From assembly GCA_017554445.1 (NCBI GenBank), contig JAFZIJ010000014.1, positions 1 through 46,380 on the forward strand: a stretch of 46,380 nucleotides of DNA, given 5' to 3'. A program made the translations under genes and the position numbers. Below the pieces are notes generated by a model, which did no database searches, was not told where the DNA came from, and saw only the letters and a program-made list of their open reading frames with translations. This stretch comes from Victivallales bacterium. Its GTDB lineage: Bacteria; Verrucomicrobiota; Lentisphaeria; Oligosphaerales; Oligosphaeraceae. Shown here in pieces: positions 1-7,496 of this stretch (positions are counted from its first letter, which is position 1; every line of letters starts with the position of its first letter).

Positions 1-148
1 GAGGGACGGCTGGTTGCGCCTTGAAAAACGGCTTTCGGTCGTTTTTCAGAAGAAAAACGGCTAAAAGGGCTTCATCGGGCTGTCTGGCAAGCCGCCGGAC
101 AGAAAAAACTAGAAATCAACAAATACTTTTGAAATTACCTCTATAATA
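1..148. other. Left-edge intergenic stretch with two hairpins
   Basis: No gene is visible here. Two inverted repeats can be read. At 23-47, GAAAAACG pairs with CGTTTTTC across a 9-nt loop, and GAAAAACGGCT recurs at about 52. At 80-102 a 9-bp stem (one G-T pair, loop AAGCC) is followed by A's rather than T's, so it is not a canonical terminator on either strand. The GAAAAACG/CGTTTTTC words resemble the repeat array at 15828-15973, so this edge could be the end of another array or the tail of a neighbouring locus. Confidence 0.4.
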
Positions 149-189
149 GAAAATTTCGTTGGAAATACAATGAAATTTTCCGTCTAAAG
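149..189 (+). repeat. Outlying copy of the 76-bp repeat core, downstream of the ATPase gene
   Basis: GAAAATTTC (149-157) and GAAATTTTC (172-180) form a 9-bp inverted repeat around GTTGGAAATACAAT, followed by CGTCTAAAG. The same arrangement occurs at 1697-1728, and variants start at 1545 and 1621. This copy lies beyond the 3' end of the minus-strand ATPase gene, so the gene is bracketed by copies in the same orientation. Confidence 0.75.
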
Positions 190-207
190 CAATTGAATCA
201 AACAAAC

Positions 208-1518
208 TCAATCCACAAGGGACTCATCAAGCAGGAATGGGATGACACCGATATGGATAATTCCTTTTTCATCCTGCCACATTCTTTCGCTTCCACCTGT
301 TACAATAATCTTTTTGAACGCGTCACGGCAATGCCGCAATGGAAGGTATTCCTGTTCTTCCTTCACTTCTGTACCGAGAGCAAACGCCGACTGAATGTAG
401 GTCCTGTTGAACCCACGGTTGACAATAAAATCTATTTCATGTTTGCGAATCTCACGTTTGCCATCAGTCTTAGCCTCTATTGGAACAACGCCAACATCAA
501 CGGAATAGCCACGAAGTACAAGTTCATTGAAAAGCATGTTCTCCATCAGATGGGTTTGTTCCTGTTGCCGCCAGTTCAGCCGTGCATTACGAAGCCCTAC
601 ATCTTCCGAATATAGTTTGTATGGGGTCTCAAAGTATTTTTTCCCCTTGACATCATATCGTTTCGCATCACTGAACAAATAAGCCTGTTTCAAGTAGGAT
701 ATATACAAATCGACCGTATTTCTCCCGATGGTTTGTCCAGTCATTGAGCGAATGGTGTCCGCCAGTTTCGTTGGATTTGTCAAAGAACCGACCGATGAGC
801 TTAGAACATCCAGAAGTCGTTCGACAAGCCATGGTTGCTCAATGTCATTGTGCTCCAATAAGTCCTTTACATACACTGTCGTAAATAAACGCACCAGATA
901 GTTACGGCGTTCACGCTCATCTTCTTCGAGAACGGCCAACGGCATTCCTCCGAATGTCATGTAGTCTTGAAAAGCCGTTGTCCTATCTCCGCCGACACAA
1001 GCAAGATATTCGGCAAACGAAAACGGATGGATTCTGACTTCATCGCCTCGCCCACGAAAAATCGTCAAAACATCATCGGAGAGCATCTTGGAATTGCTTC
1101 CAGTCACATAAATGTCCACATTCTCCCGACGTTGCAGGCCATTGAGCACATCGTAGAAAGTAATGTATAGGGAGTCACGATCGTCTGGAGCAACCACCGA
1201 CACATCTATATTGTCACGTTTCACTTTGTGGCAGTACTGTATTTCGTCCAGCAAGATGTAGATTTTTCCCGACAAACTCTCGATGCGTTTGCGAAGAAAA
1301 GCCCCAAGCGCCCGCGGATCACGCAACGCTTCATGTTCGTCATCATCCAATGGCAATGAAATGATGTTCTTTTTGGGGATGCCTTCTTCAAGCAACTGGT
1401 TGCGGAAAAGGTTGAAAAGCAAATAGGATTTCCCGCAACGACGGATTCCGGTGATGACTTTTATCTGACCGTTCCCTCTGCGTTTGAGCAACTTCTGTAA
1501 ATATCTGTCTCGATTCAT
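208..1518 (-). CDS. AAA_14/DUF4143-type ATPase (YIQ subtype)
   Basis: About 436 residues. The N-terminal P-loop ATPase has Walker A GIRRCGKS (residues 24-31) and Walker B IYILLDEIQ (D91/E92). A sensor-like strand DIYVTGSNSKML and the conserved HPFSFAEYL follow. The C-terminal half is DUF4143-like, with EIDFIVNRGF then TYIQSA. In related proteins this domain resembles a PD-(D/E)XK nuclease fold. Here the usual ExK is replaced by YIQ, as I recall for one recognised subtype, so nuclease activity is doubtful. The cellular role of the family is unknown, although the genes are often numerous and mobile-like. The start at 1518 is chosen over 1533 because AAGGA sits 7 nt before it. Two further ATPases of this general family are at 4251 and 14424. 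All three have a tandem array upstream. Confidence 0.88.
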   Translation of the reverse strand: MNRDRYLQKLLKRRGNGQIKVITGIRRCGKSYLLFNLFRNQLLEEGIPKKNIISLPLDDDEHEALRDPRALGAFLRKRIESLSGKIYILLDEIQYCHKVKRDNIDVSVVAPDDRDSLYITFYDVLNGLQRRENVDIYVTGSNSKMLSDDVLTIFRGRGDEVRIHPFSFAEYLACVGGDRTTAFQDYMTFGGMPLAVLEEDERERRNYLVRLFTTVYVKDLLEHNDIEQPWLVERLLDVLSSSVGSLTNPTKLADTIRSMTGQTIGRNTVDLYISYLKQAYLFSDAKRYDVKGKKYFETPYKLYSEDVGLRNARLNWRQQEQTHLMENMLFNELVLRGYSVDVGVVPIEAKTDGKREIRKHEIDFIVNRGFNRTYIQSAFALGTEVKEEQEYLPLRHCRDAFKKIIVTGGSERMWQDEKGIIHIGVIPFLLDESLVD

Positions 1519-1525
1519 GGATATA

Positions 1526-1530
1526 TCCTT
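1526..1530 (-). promoter_or_regulatory. Ribosome binding site that decides the ATPase start
   Basis: AAGGA on the minus strand, 7 nt before the ATG at 1518. The upstream in-frame ATG at 1533 has no such site, and its own codons overlap this one. Confidence 0.6.
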
Positions 1531-1543
1531 CATCTAATCCCAT

Positions 1544-1730
1544 GAAAAATTTCACTGGAAATCCAACGTTTTTTTCTGTCTAAAAGATAATCCTTCTTGA
1601 TGAATCTGCAAATCCAAACAGAAAATTTCGCTGGAAATACAACGTTTTTTTCTGTCTAAAAGATAATTCTTCTTGGTAAATCCATCAATCCAAACAGAAA
1701 ATTTCACTGGAAATACAACGAAATTTTCCA
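1544..1730 (+). repeat. 76-bp tandem array upstream of the first DUF4143 ATPase
   Basis: Three units: AAAATTTC begins at 1546, 1622 and 1698, an exact 76-bp period. Each unit carries a GAAAATTTC core and CTGGAAATMCAACG. The first two continue with a T-tract and CTGTCTAAAAGATAAT. The last ends in GAAATTTTC, which makes an inverted repeat with the core. The array ends 26 bp before the ATPase start at 1518. No protein is convincingly encoded; the 65-codon frame through it is a product of the repeat. Confidence 0.85.
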
Positions 1731-1812
1731 TGAAGGTTTCAAACAACATTCATCTACTACATCAACAATTTGTAAGCCCAAACAACGATATTATGTAAAA
1801 CATCTTCTAATT

Positions 1813-1831
1813 CATTACAGAAAATGTAATG
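1813..1831. promoter_or_regulatory. Dyad CATTACA-N5-TGTAATG, possible activator site
   Basis: A perfect 7-bp inverted repeat separated by GAAAA, about 80-95 bp upstream of the sigma-54-like -24 element. That is where enhancer-binding proteins usually sit relative to sigma-54 promoters. The link is inferred from position only. Confidence 0.35.
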
Positions 1832-1907
1832 ATTGAAAAGATTGGAAGGCAAGCCATTGCCTCATGAAAGGCTTATGGTCTCCAAATCAACGCGATTCTC
1901 CTTCCTC

Positions 1908-1923
1908 TGGCACGTAACTTGCT
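1908..1923 (+). promoter_or_regulatory. Sigma-54 (RpoN) promoter of nadE
   Basis: TGGCAC-GTAAC-TTGCT matches the RpoN consensus TGGCAC-N5-TTGCW at every position, with GG and GC separated by exactly 10 nt. It lies 79 bp upstream of the nadE start codon, giving a predicted transcription start near 1934. The match and spacing are seen directly; its use in vivo is inferred. Confidence 0.65.
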
Positions 1924-2001
1924 TATATTCAATAAAATCAGAAGCAAGATGAAAGTCTTTGCCCATAGATTCAAGTGGATTGGCAAACAACAGGTTGTGT
2001 T

Positions 2002-3912
2002 ATGTTCGGTTTTTATCGCGTGGCCACCGCAGTCCCACGGCTCCGAGTTGCGGATGTGCCTTTCAATACAGGAGAAATCATCACCTTGATCAAACACGGA
2101 CTTGAAAACAAGGCATCCGTGCTGTTGTTCCCCGAACTGTGCATCACAGGCTACACATGCGGCGATCTTTTCCATCAATCCTATCTGCTAGACAAGGCAG
2201 AAGATGCTTTGTCTGAGATAGTTAAGGCCTCAAAGGGTTCCAACGCCATTGTCATCGTCGGACTGCCAGTCCGTTTCGACTGCCGTGTCTTCAGTGCGGC
2301 TGTCGTCATCCAAAATGGCGAAATAAAAGGAATCGTTCCCAAAAGCAGCCTGCCGAATTACCGCGAATTCTATGAAAAGCGCCATTTTTCAAGCGGATGG
2401 AATATTTCAGCCACTACGGTTGATCTGGCTGGAGCCAACGATATTCCATTTGGAACGGATCTGTTGTTTTCCGTCAATCGCGAATTGTGCATTGGAATCG
2501 AAATCTGCGAAGATCTATGGAGTGTCATTCCACCAAGTTGCGCACAAGCATTGGCTGGAGCGACGATGATCGCCAATCCGTCGGCAAGCAACGAACTGGT
2601 CGGCAAGGCGGCTTATCGTCGCGAATTGGTTGCGCAACAAAGCGCAAGATGCGTCGCCGTATATGCTTATACATCGTCTGGTTTTTGGGAATCGACAACT
2701 GATACCGTTTACAGCGGCCATTGTCTTGTTGCGGAAAACGGCGCTTTGTTGTTCGATTCTCCACGTTTCCAGACAGAAAGCAAGATTTATTTCACGGATG
2801 TGGATTTAGGACGAATCGTCGGCACAAGATATTGCGAATCATCATTTAAGGATAATGCTGAAAAATCCAGTCAAACGTTCCGTAAAATCAAATTGAAGCC
2901 TGTTGACGATCTGACCGACGTCAAAAGGACGTTTCCGCGCCATCCGTTCGTCCCGCAGGAACAGTCCGAAAAGGAGGAAAGTTGTGATGAAATCATTTCC
3001 ATCCAAACCCATGGCTTGGCGAAGCGGCTGCTCCATACACGGAGCCGCAGCGCCGTCATCGGTGTTTCAGGCGGGCTTGATTCGACTCTTGCCTTGATGG
3101 TGACCGTCGAGAGCATGAAGCTGATCGGAAAATCTCCAAGTGACGTCATTGCAATCACGATGCCCGGATTCGGAACAACGGGCAGAACATACCACAATGC
3201 CTGTCAGTTGGCGAAAGCTTTGGGAACGACGTTGCGTGAAATCAGCATCAAGGAGGCCTGTCTTGAACATTTCCGCGCCATCGGTCATGACAAAAACAAC
3301 TACAACGTCGTCTATGAAAACGCCCAGGCAAGAGAGCGGACGCAAATCTTGATGGATGTCGCCAACCAATGTGATGGATTGGTCATCGGAACAGGCGATC
3401 TTTCCGAAATCGCTCTTGGTTTCTGCACATACAATGCAGATCACATGTCGATGTACGCCGTCAATAGTGGCGTGCCCAAAACGCTTGTCCGCCATCTTGT
3501 CGCGCATATCGCCAACCGTTCCGAATCGCCTGTTCGGGAAATACTTAACGATATCGCCCAAACTCCGGTCAGCCCCGAATTATTGCCTGCGGCAGACGAC
3601 GGGCAGATCCAGCAGAAGACGGAAGAGATTCTCGCGCCGTACGAAATCATGGACTTCTTCCTATACCACTTTATTAAATACGGGGCAACGCCTGAGAAAC
3701 TGCTCTTCCTGGCCACCATGACCTTCTCGGATTATCCCAAGGCGACGCTTCACGCCGCCTTGCAGAAGTTCATCCGACGCTTTTTCAGCCAGCAGTTCAA
3801 ACGCAGCTGCATGCCCGATGGCCCAAAAGTCGGCAGCATTGCTCTTTCGCCACGAGCGGATTGGCGAATGCCATCCGACAGTGCCGCATGGACACCTCCA
3901 GACCTTGAATAA
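2002..3912 (+). CDS. nadE: Glutamine-dependent NAD+ synthetase
   Basis: About 636 residues. It converts deamido-NAD+ to NAD+ with ATP, using ammonia released from glutamine. The N-terminal nitrilase-type glutaminase shows the full catalytic triad: E45 in LLFPELCITGY, K114 in IVPKSSLP and C169 in GIEICEDLW. The C-terminal synthetase has the PP-loop SGGLDS at 356-361 and a typical GTGDLSEIALG further on. The length fits the two-domain long NadE. The start at 2002 (MFGFYRVATA) is preferred over a GTG at 1975 because family members begin just before this strand; the ribosome site is weak. The gene stands alone with its own sigma-54-like promoter and a terminator, which suggests nitrogen-linked control that fits glutamine use. 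Confidence 0.95.
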   Translation: MFGFYRVATAVPRLRVADVPFNTGEIITLIKHGLENKASVLLFPELCITGYTCGDLFHQSYLLDKAEDALSEIVKASKGSNAIVIVGLPVRFDCRVFSAAVVIQNGEIKGIVPKSSLPNYREFYEKRHFSSGWNISATTVDLAGANDIPFGTDLLFSVNRELCIGIEICEDLWSVIPPSCAQALAGATMIANPSASNELVGKAAYRRELVAQQSARCVAVYAYTSSGFWESTTDTVYSGHCLVAENGALLFDSPRFQTESKIYFTDVDLGRIVGTRYCESSFKDNAEKSSQTFRKIKLKPVDDLTDVKRTFPRHPFVPQEQSEKEESCDEIISIQTHGLAKRLLHTRSRSAVIGVSGGLDSTLALMVTVESMKLIGKSPSDVIAITMPGFGTTGRTYHNACQLAKALGTTLREISIKEACLEHFRAIGHDKNNYNVVYENAQARERTQILMDVANQCDGLVIGTGDLSEIALGFCTYNADHMSMYAVNSGVPKTLVRHLVAHIANRSESPVREILNDIAQTPVSPELLPAADDGQIQQKTEEILAPYEIMDFFLYHFIKYGATPEKLLFLATMTFSDYPKATLHAALQKFIRRFFSQQFKRSCMPDGPKVGSIALSPRADWRMPSDSAAWTPPDLE

Positions 3913-3921
3913 TGTTCAGCC

Positions 3922-3950
3922 AAAAAGTGTCAATAAATTTTGACACTTTT
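3922..3950 (+). terminator. Rho-independent terminator after nadE
   Basis: AAAAGTGTCAA (3923-3933), loop TAAATT, then TTGACACTTTT (3940-3950). A GTGTCAA stem runs into a T-run. It starts 10 bp after the nadE stop. Confidence 0.7.
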
Positions 3951-3989
3951 GGTCATGCCCATATCACCTTTTTTCATGGTAAAAAACTT

Positions 3990-4174
3990 CTTTCCTTAGG
4001 AAAATTGACCAAATTAGAGGGTTTTTCCTTAGGAAAATTGACCAGAATGGAGCATTTTTCATTAGGAAAATTGACCGAAATGGAGCATTTTTCATTAGGA
4101 AAATTGACCGAAATGGAGCATTTTTCCTTAGGAAAATTGACCAGAATGGAGCATTTTTCCTTAGGAAAATTGAC
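3990..4174 (+). repeat. 33-bp tandem array (6 units) upstream of the second DUF4143 ATPase
   Basis: TTAGGAAAATTGAC begins at 3996, 4029, 4062, 4095, 4128 and 4161, exactly 33 bp apart. Unit variants are CCTTAGG...GACCAGAATGGAG and CATTAGG...GACCGAAATGGAG. TTTTCCT/AGGAAAA forms an inverted repeat in the CCTTAGG units. Because 33 is a multiple of 3, frames stay open on both strands (for example a repeated SLGKLT peptide). I read these as products of the repeat, not as genes. The array ends 76 bp before the ATPase start. Confidence 0.92.
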
Positions 4175-4237
4175 TTTGAATATTTGCAACCTATTGCTAT
4201 TCATGTATATTATGAAAAAATAATTGTGCTTCATCAA

Positions 4238-4243
4238 AAGAGG
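4238..4243 (+). promoter_or_regulatory. Ribosome binding site that decides the start of ATPase 2
   Basis: AAGAGG, 7 nt before the ATG at 4251 but only 1 nt before the ATG at 4245, and downstream of the TTG at 4224. This favours 4251. Confidence 0.55.
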
Positions 4244-4250
4244 TATGTCA

Positions 4251-5603
4251 ATGGAACGGACAATGATGCAAAAATTGCTGGAGTGGAAAAACTCCATGTC
4301 ACGAAAACCACTGCTTCTTCGCGGAGCCAGACAGGTTGGCAAGACCTGGCTGTTAAAGGAATTTGGAAAACGACATTTCAAAAAATGCGCATATGTCCGT
4401 TTTGACAAAGCTAAAAATCTACAGGAAATCTTCGATAGGGAATACGACATCGGCAGATTGTTGACAGCCATCCAACTTGAAGTCGGTTTCAAACCTACGC
4501 CGGAAGACACTTTAATCATCTTCGATGAGATACAGCAGTCGGCAAGTGCCTTGACTTCCCTGAAATATTTCTGCGAGGACGCTCCTGAATATGCCATCGC
4601 CGCCGCAGGCTCGCAACTTGGCATTTCAGACAAACAGGGGACTGGCTTTCCAGTTGGCAAAGTCAATACGCTTTATCTACATCCCATGTCCTTCCTTGAA
4701 TTTCTCGAAGCCATTGGCCAAAAAGGACATGCGGATTTGCTCCGTCAAGGCGACTGGATCATGAGTAGCTCTTATCACGAGCTTTACACGGATTGGCTTC
4801 GGCACTATTTCTTCATAGGCGGTATGCCGGAAGTAGTGGATAACTATTCCCGTAACGGAGATTTTCGGCAAGTGCGCATTTTACAGAACAACCTCTTGCA
4901 GAACTATCAAGATGATTTCGGAAAGCATGCCCCACCCGAAGATGTACGCAGGATTGAATTGATATGGGACTCTCTCCCCAGCCAACTTTCAAAAGAAAAC
5001 AAGAAGTTCATGGCCAGTAACTTGCAAGAACACATCAAAAAAGACGACCTGTTGACGGCCATGCAATGGCTTCTGGGAGCGGCTCTCATTCGCCATACGA
5101 AAAAAGTCAGCAAGCCAGACCTACCTCTCAGTGGTTATACAGATGGTGGCTTCAAAGTCTTCATGCTTGATGTCGGGCTACTTACGGCAAAATCAAATCT
5201 TGACGCCAAAGTTATTTTGGATGGCAGCCGTATCTTCGAAGAATTCAAAGGTGCTTTGGCTGAACAATTTGTTCAACAGGAGTTAACTGCGTATTTCGAT
5301 GCCATGACATATTACTGGTCATCAGAAAAGTCCCATAATGAGATTGATTTTTTGATAGATATAACGAGCACCATGGTTCCAATTGAAACCAAAGCATCCT
5401 ATAACCTTAAAGCCAAAAGCCTGAAGGCTTTCTGTGGAAAATTCCGCCCACCGATCGCAATACGTACTTCTCTTGCAAAATATTACCGTCAAACCATTCC
5501 ATTTCCAACGATTGAAGACACTGACACTCCCGCATCCTATGACCTTGTGGACATTCCACTTTATGCGCTCTGTCAATTGGAACAGGAATTGCAAAAAACT
5601 TAA
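4251..5603 (+). CDS. AAA_14/DUF4143-type ATPase (ExK subtype)
   Basis: About 450 residues. Walker A GARQVGKT is at 25-32 and Walker B TLIIFDEIQ has D92/E93. AAGSQLG takes the place of the common AGSLLG sensor strand. LHPMSFLEFLEA and the FIGGMPEVV segment are typical of AAA_14 plus DUF4143 proteins. Near the C-terminus NEIDFLI (about residue 364) and PIETKAS (about 378) give the D...ExK of a PD-(D/E)XK-like fold, so a nuclease-like site is preserved here, unlike the gene at 208-1518. No signal peptide or membrane segment is seen, so it is probably cytoplasmic. It is downstream of, but probably not co-transcribed with, nadE, since a terminator and a six-unit 33-bp array separate them. The biological function is unknown. 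Confidence 0.9.
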   Translation: MERTMMQKLLEWKNSMSRKPLLLRGARQVGKTWLLKEFGKRHFKKCAYVRFDKAKNLQEIFDREYDIGRLLTAIQLEVGFKPTPEDTLIIFDEIQQSASALTSLKYFCEDAPEYAIAAAGSQLGISDKQGTGFPVGKVNTLYLHPMSFLEFLEAIGQKGHADLLRQGDWIMSSSYHELYTDWLRHYFFIGGMPEVVDNYSRNGDFRQVRILQNNLLQNYQDDFGKHAPPEDVRRIELIWDSLPSQLSKENKKFMASNLQEHIKKDDLLTAMQWLLGAALIRHTKKVSKPDLPLSGYTDGGFKVFMLDVGLLTAKSNLDAKVILDGSRIFEEFKGALAEQFVQQELTAYFDAMTYYWSSEKSHNEIDFLIDITSTMVPIETKASYNLKAKSLKAFCGKFRPPIAIRTSLAKYYRQTIPFPTIEDTDTPASYDLVDIPLYALCQLEQELQKT

Positions 5604-5671
5604 TTTGATATAGTTAGCAAAAACTTATGACTACGTTTCAAAGCATTGGCGTTTTCATAAAGCAAGTGCAA

Positions 5672-5708
5672 AAATAAAAGACCATTTTCCTGACGTCAGG
5701 AAAATGGT
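5672..5708 (-). terminator. Bidirectional terminator between ATPase 2 and the ABC exporter
   Basis: A perfect 28-bp palindrome at 5681-5708 (arms ACCATTTTCC and GGAAAATGGT around TGACGTCA). Reading on the minus strand it is followed by CTTTTATTTTT, a good terminator for the ABC gene that ends at 5732. On the plus strand TTGTGTTTC follows, so it may also serve the ATPase gene. Confidence 0.75.
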
Positions 5709-5731
5709 TTGTGTTTCTATCTACTTTATTT

Positions 5732-7456
5732 TCAATTCTTTTCGCGGAACTGCTGATGATAGAGTTGCGAATAGAGGCCGCCTGTTTGGAGTAGTTCGTC
5801 ATGCGTGCCTTGTTCCAGAATGCGGCCGTCTGAGATGACAGCGATGGCGTCGGCGTTCTTGATTGTCGAAAGGCGATGGGCCACAACCAACGTCGTACGG
5901 CCTTTGCACAATTCGTCAAGTGCCTGCTGGATCATGATTTCCGTCGTGTTGTCCAACGCTGACGTGGCTTCGTCCAGAATCAGCATGGGCGGATTCTTCA
6001 GGAAGACTCGCGCGATGCAGAGGCGCTGTTTTTGTCCGCCACTCAACCGCACGCCGCGTTCGCCAATGACCGTGTCGTAGCCTTCGTCCAACGTCATGAT
6101 GTAATCATGGATATTGGCGCGTTTCGCTGCTTCGACGACTTCCTCCTCCGTCGCGTCCAGCCGTCCGTAGAGGATGTTGTCGCGGATGGTTGCGTTGAAG
6201 AGATAGATGTCCTGCTGCACGATGCCGATGTTGCGCCGCAATGATTCCATCGTAATGTCACGGATATCCATGCCGTCCAACAGGATGCGGCCTTTTTCAA
6301 CTTGATAGAAATGCGGGATCAGATGGCAGATGGTCGTCTTGCCGCCGCCGGACGGACCGACGAGAGCAAACGTCTGGCCGGGCTTGATTTTCATATCGAT
6401 GTTTTTCAAGACATCATGCTCTCCGTCGTACGCGAACGTCACATCGTCGAATTCGATTTCGCCCTTCAGCCGCGGCACATCCTTCGCGCCATCACGGTCC
6501 ATTTCAGGCTTCATTTCAAGTACTTCCACAAATCGTTCGAATCCCGCCACACCGCTCTGATACTGCTCCATGAAGCGGATCAGCGTGTTCACAGGGCCGA
6601 GAAAAAGGTTGATGGAGACGATGAACGCCGAATAGTCCGCGAACGTGATTTTGCCATCATACAAAAACAAACCGCCTGCAATCAGAATGACGACGTTGAA
6701 AATATCCGTGATGAACGTCGTTCCCGAATGAAACTGCCCCATGGCCTTGTACGCGTCGCGGCTCGCTTCCTTGAACAGCGTGTTGCCGTGTTCGAACTTC
6801 TCCGTCTCCTTCGCCGAATTTGTGAAGGCCTTCGTCACGCGGATGCCCGAAATCGAATTCTCCAGCGAGGCGTTGATGACGGCCGTCGCCTGGCGGCTTC
6901 GAGTGAACGCGCTACGCATCCGTGTCCGCATGTAATTCGAAATGCCGATCAGAAACGGCACCACCAGAAACACAATGATCGACAGCATGACGTTGATCGA
7001 CATCAGATACGCAAACGACACGACAACCGATATTGACGCAATGATCAGATTTTCCGGACCATGATGCGCAAGCTCCGTAACGTCAAATAGATCCGTCGTC
7101 ATACGGGACATGACCTTGCCCGTCTCGTGCTGGTCGAAGAACGAAAACGGCAACTTCTCCAGATGCATGAACAAATCGCTGCGCATGGCCGCCTGCATCT
7201 GCGTGCCCATCATGTGGCCTTTGTATTGGATGAAGAAATTCAGCCCCATCCGCACCAGATAGATGACCAGCAACGTCAGACCGTAGATGACAATCATGCG
7301 ATATTGGCGGTTGGGTATCAAATCGTTCAGCATCGTACGCGTCACGACAGGATAGACAATGCCTGAGAGCGCCACCAGCAGCGACGCTCCCATGTCCAAT
7401 GAAAACAATAACTTGTGTGGTCTGTAGTAGCTTAAGAACCTCTTTAACAGCCTCAT
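5732..7456 (-). CDS. ABC exporter, fused permease-ATPase (MsbA-like)
   Basis: 574 residues, the usual length of a half-size type IV ABC exporter. The N-terminal transmembrane domain (about 1-310) has several hydrophobic helices, and FSFFDQHETGKVMSRMTTD is the typical first intracellular loop. The C-terminal nucleotide-binding domain has Walker A GPSGGGKT, signature LSGGQKQR, Walker B MLILDEATSALD and the H-loop AHRLST. It acts as a homo- or heterodimer in the inner membrane to export a hydrophobic or peptide substrate that cannot be named from sequence. It is the last gene of a minus-strand run and starts 40 bp after the GxGYxYP gene. AGAGGA lies unusually close to the ATG. Confidence 0.93.
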   Translation of the reverse strand: MRLLKRFLSYYRPHKLLFSLDMGASLLVALSGIVYPVVTRTMLNDLIPNRQYRMIVIYGLTLLVIYLVRMGLNFFIQYKGHMMGTQMQAAMRSDLFMHLEKLPFSFFDQHETGKVMSRMTTDLFDVTELAHHGPENLIIASISVVVSFAYLMSINVMLSIIVFLVVPFLIGISNYMRTRMRSAFTRSRQATAVINASLENSISGIRVTKAFTNSAKETEKFEHGNTLFKEASRDAYKAMGQFHSGTTFITDIFNVVILIAGGLFLYDGKITFADYSAFIVSINLFLGPVNTLIRFMEQYQSGVAGFERFVEVLEMKPEMDRDGAKDVPRLKGEIEFDDVTFAYDGEHDVLKNIDMKIKPGQTFALVGPSGGGKTTICHLIPHFYQVEKGRILLDGMDIRDITMESLRRNIGIVQQDIYLFNATIRDNILYGRLDATEEEVVEAAKRANIHDYIMTLDEGYDTVIGERGVRLSGGQKQRLCIARVFLKNPPMLILDEATSALDNTTEIMIQQALDELCKGRTTLVVAHRLSTIKNADAIAVISDGRILEQGTHDELLQTGGLYSQLYHQQFREKN

Positions 7457-7496
7457 GTTCCTCTTCTTTTTCTCTCTCCTTGGGAATGAAGATCAC

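Noticed and set aside
80..102. Rho-independent terminator near the left edge
   Set aside because: The 9-bp stem is followed by A's on the plus strand and lacks T's on the minus strand as well.
3912..4666. Repeat-containing reading frames on both strands (SLGKLT and NFPKEKC peptides)
   Set aside because: They arise because the 33-bp repeat lacks stops and is divisible by three; no ribosome site or domain. The minus frame also runs antisense to the ATPase gene.
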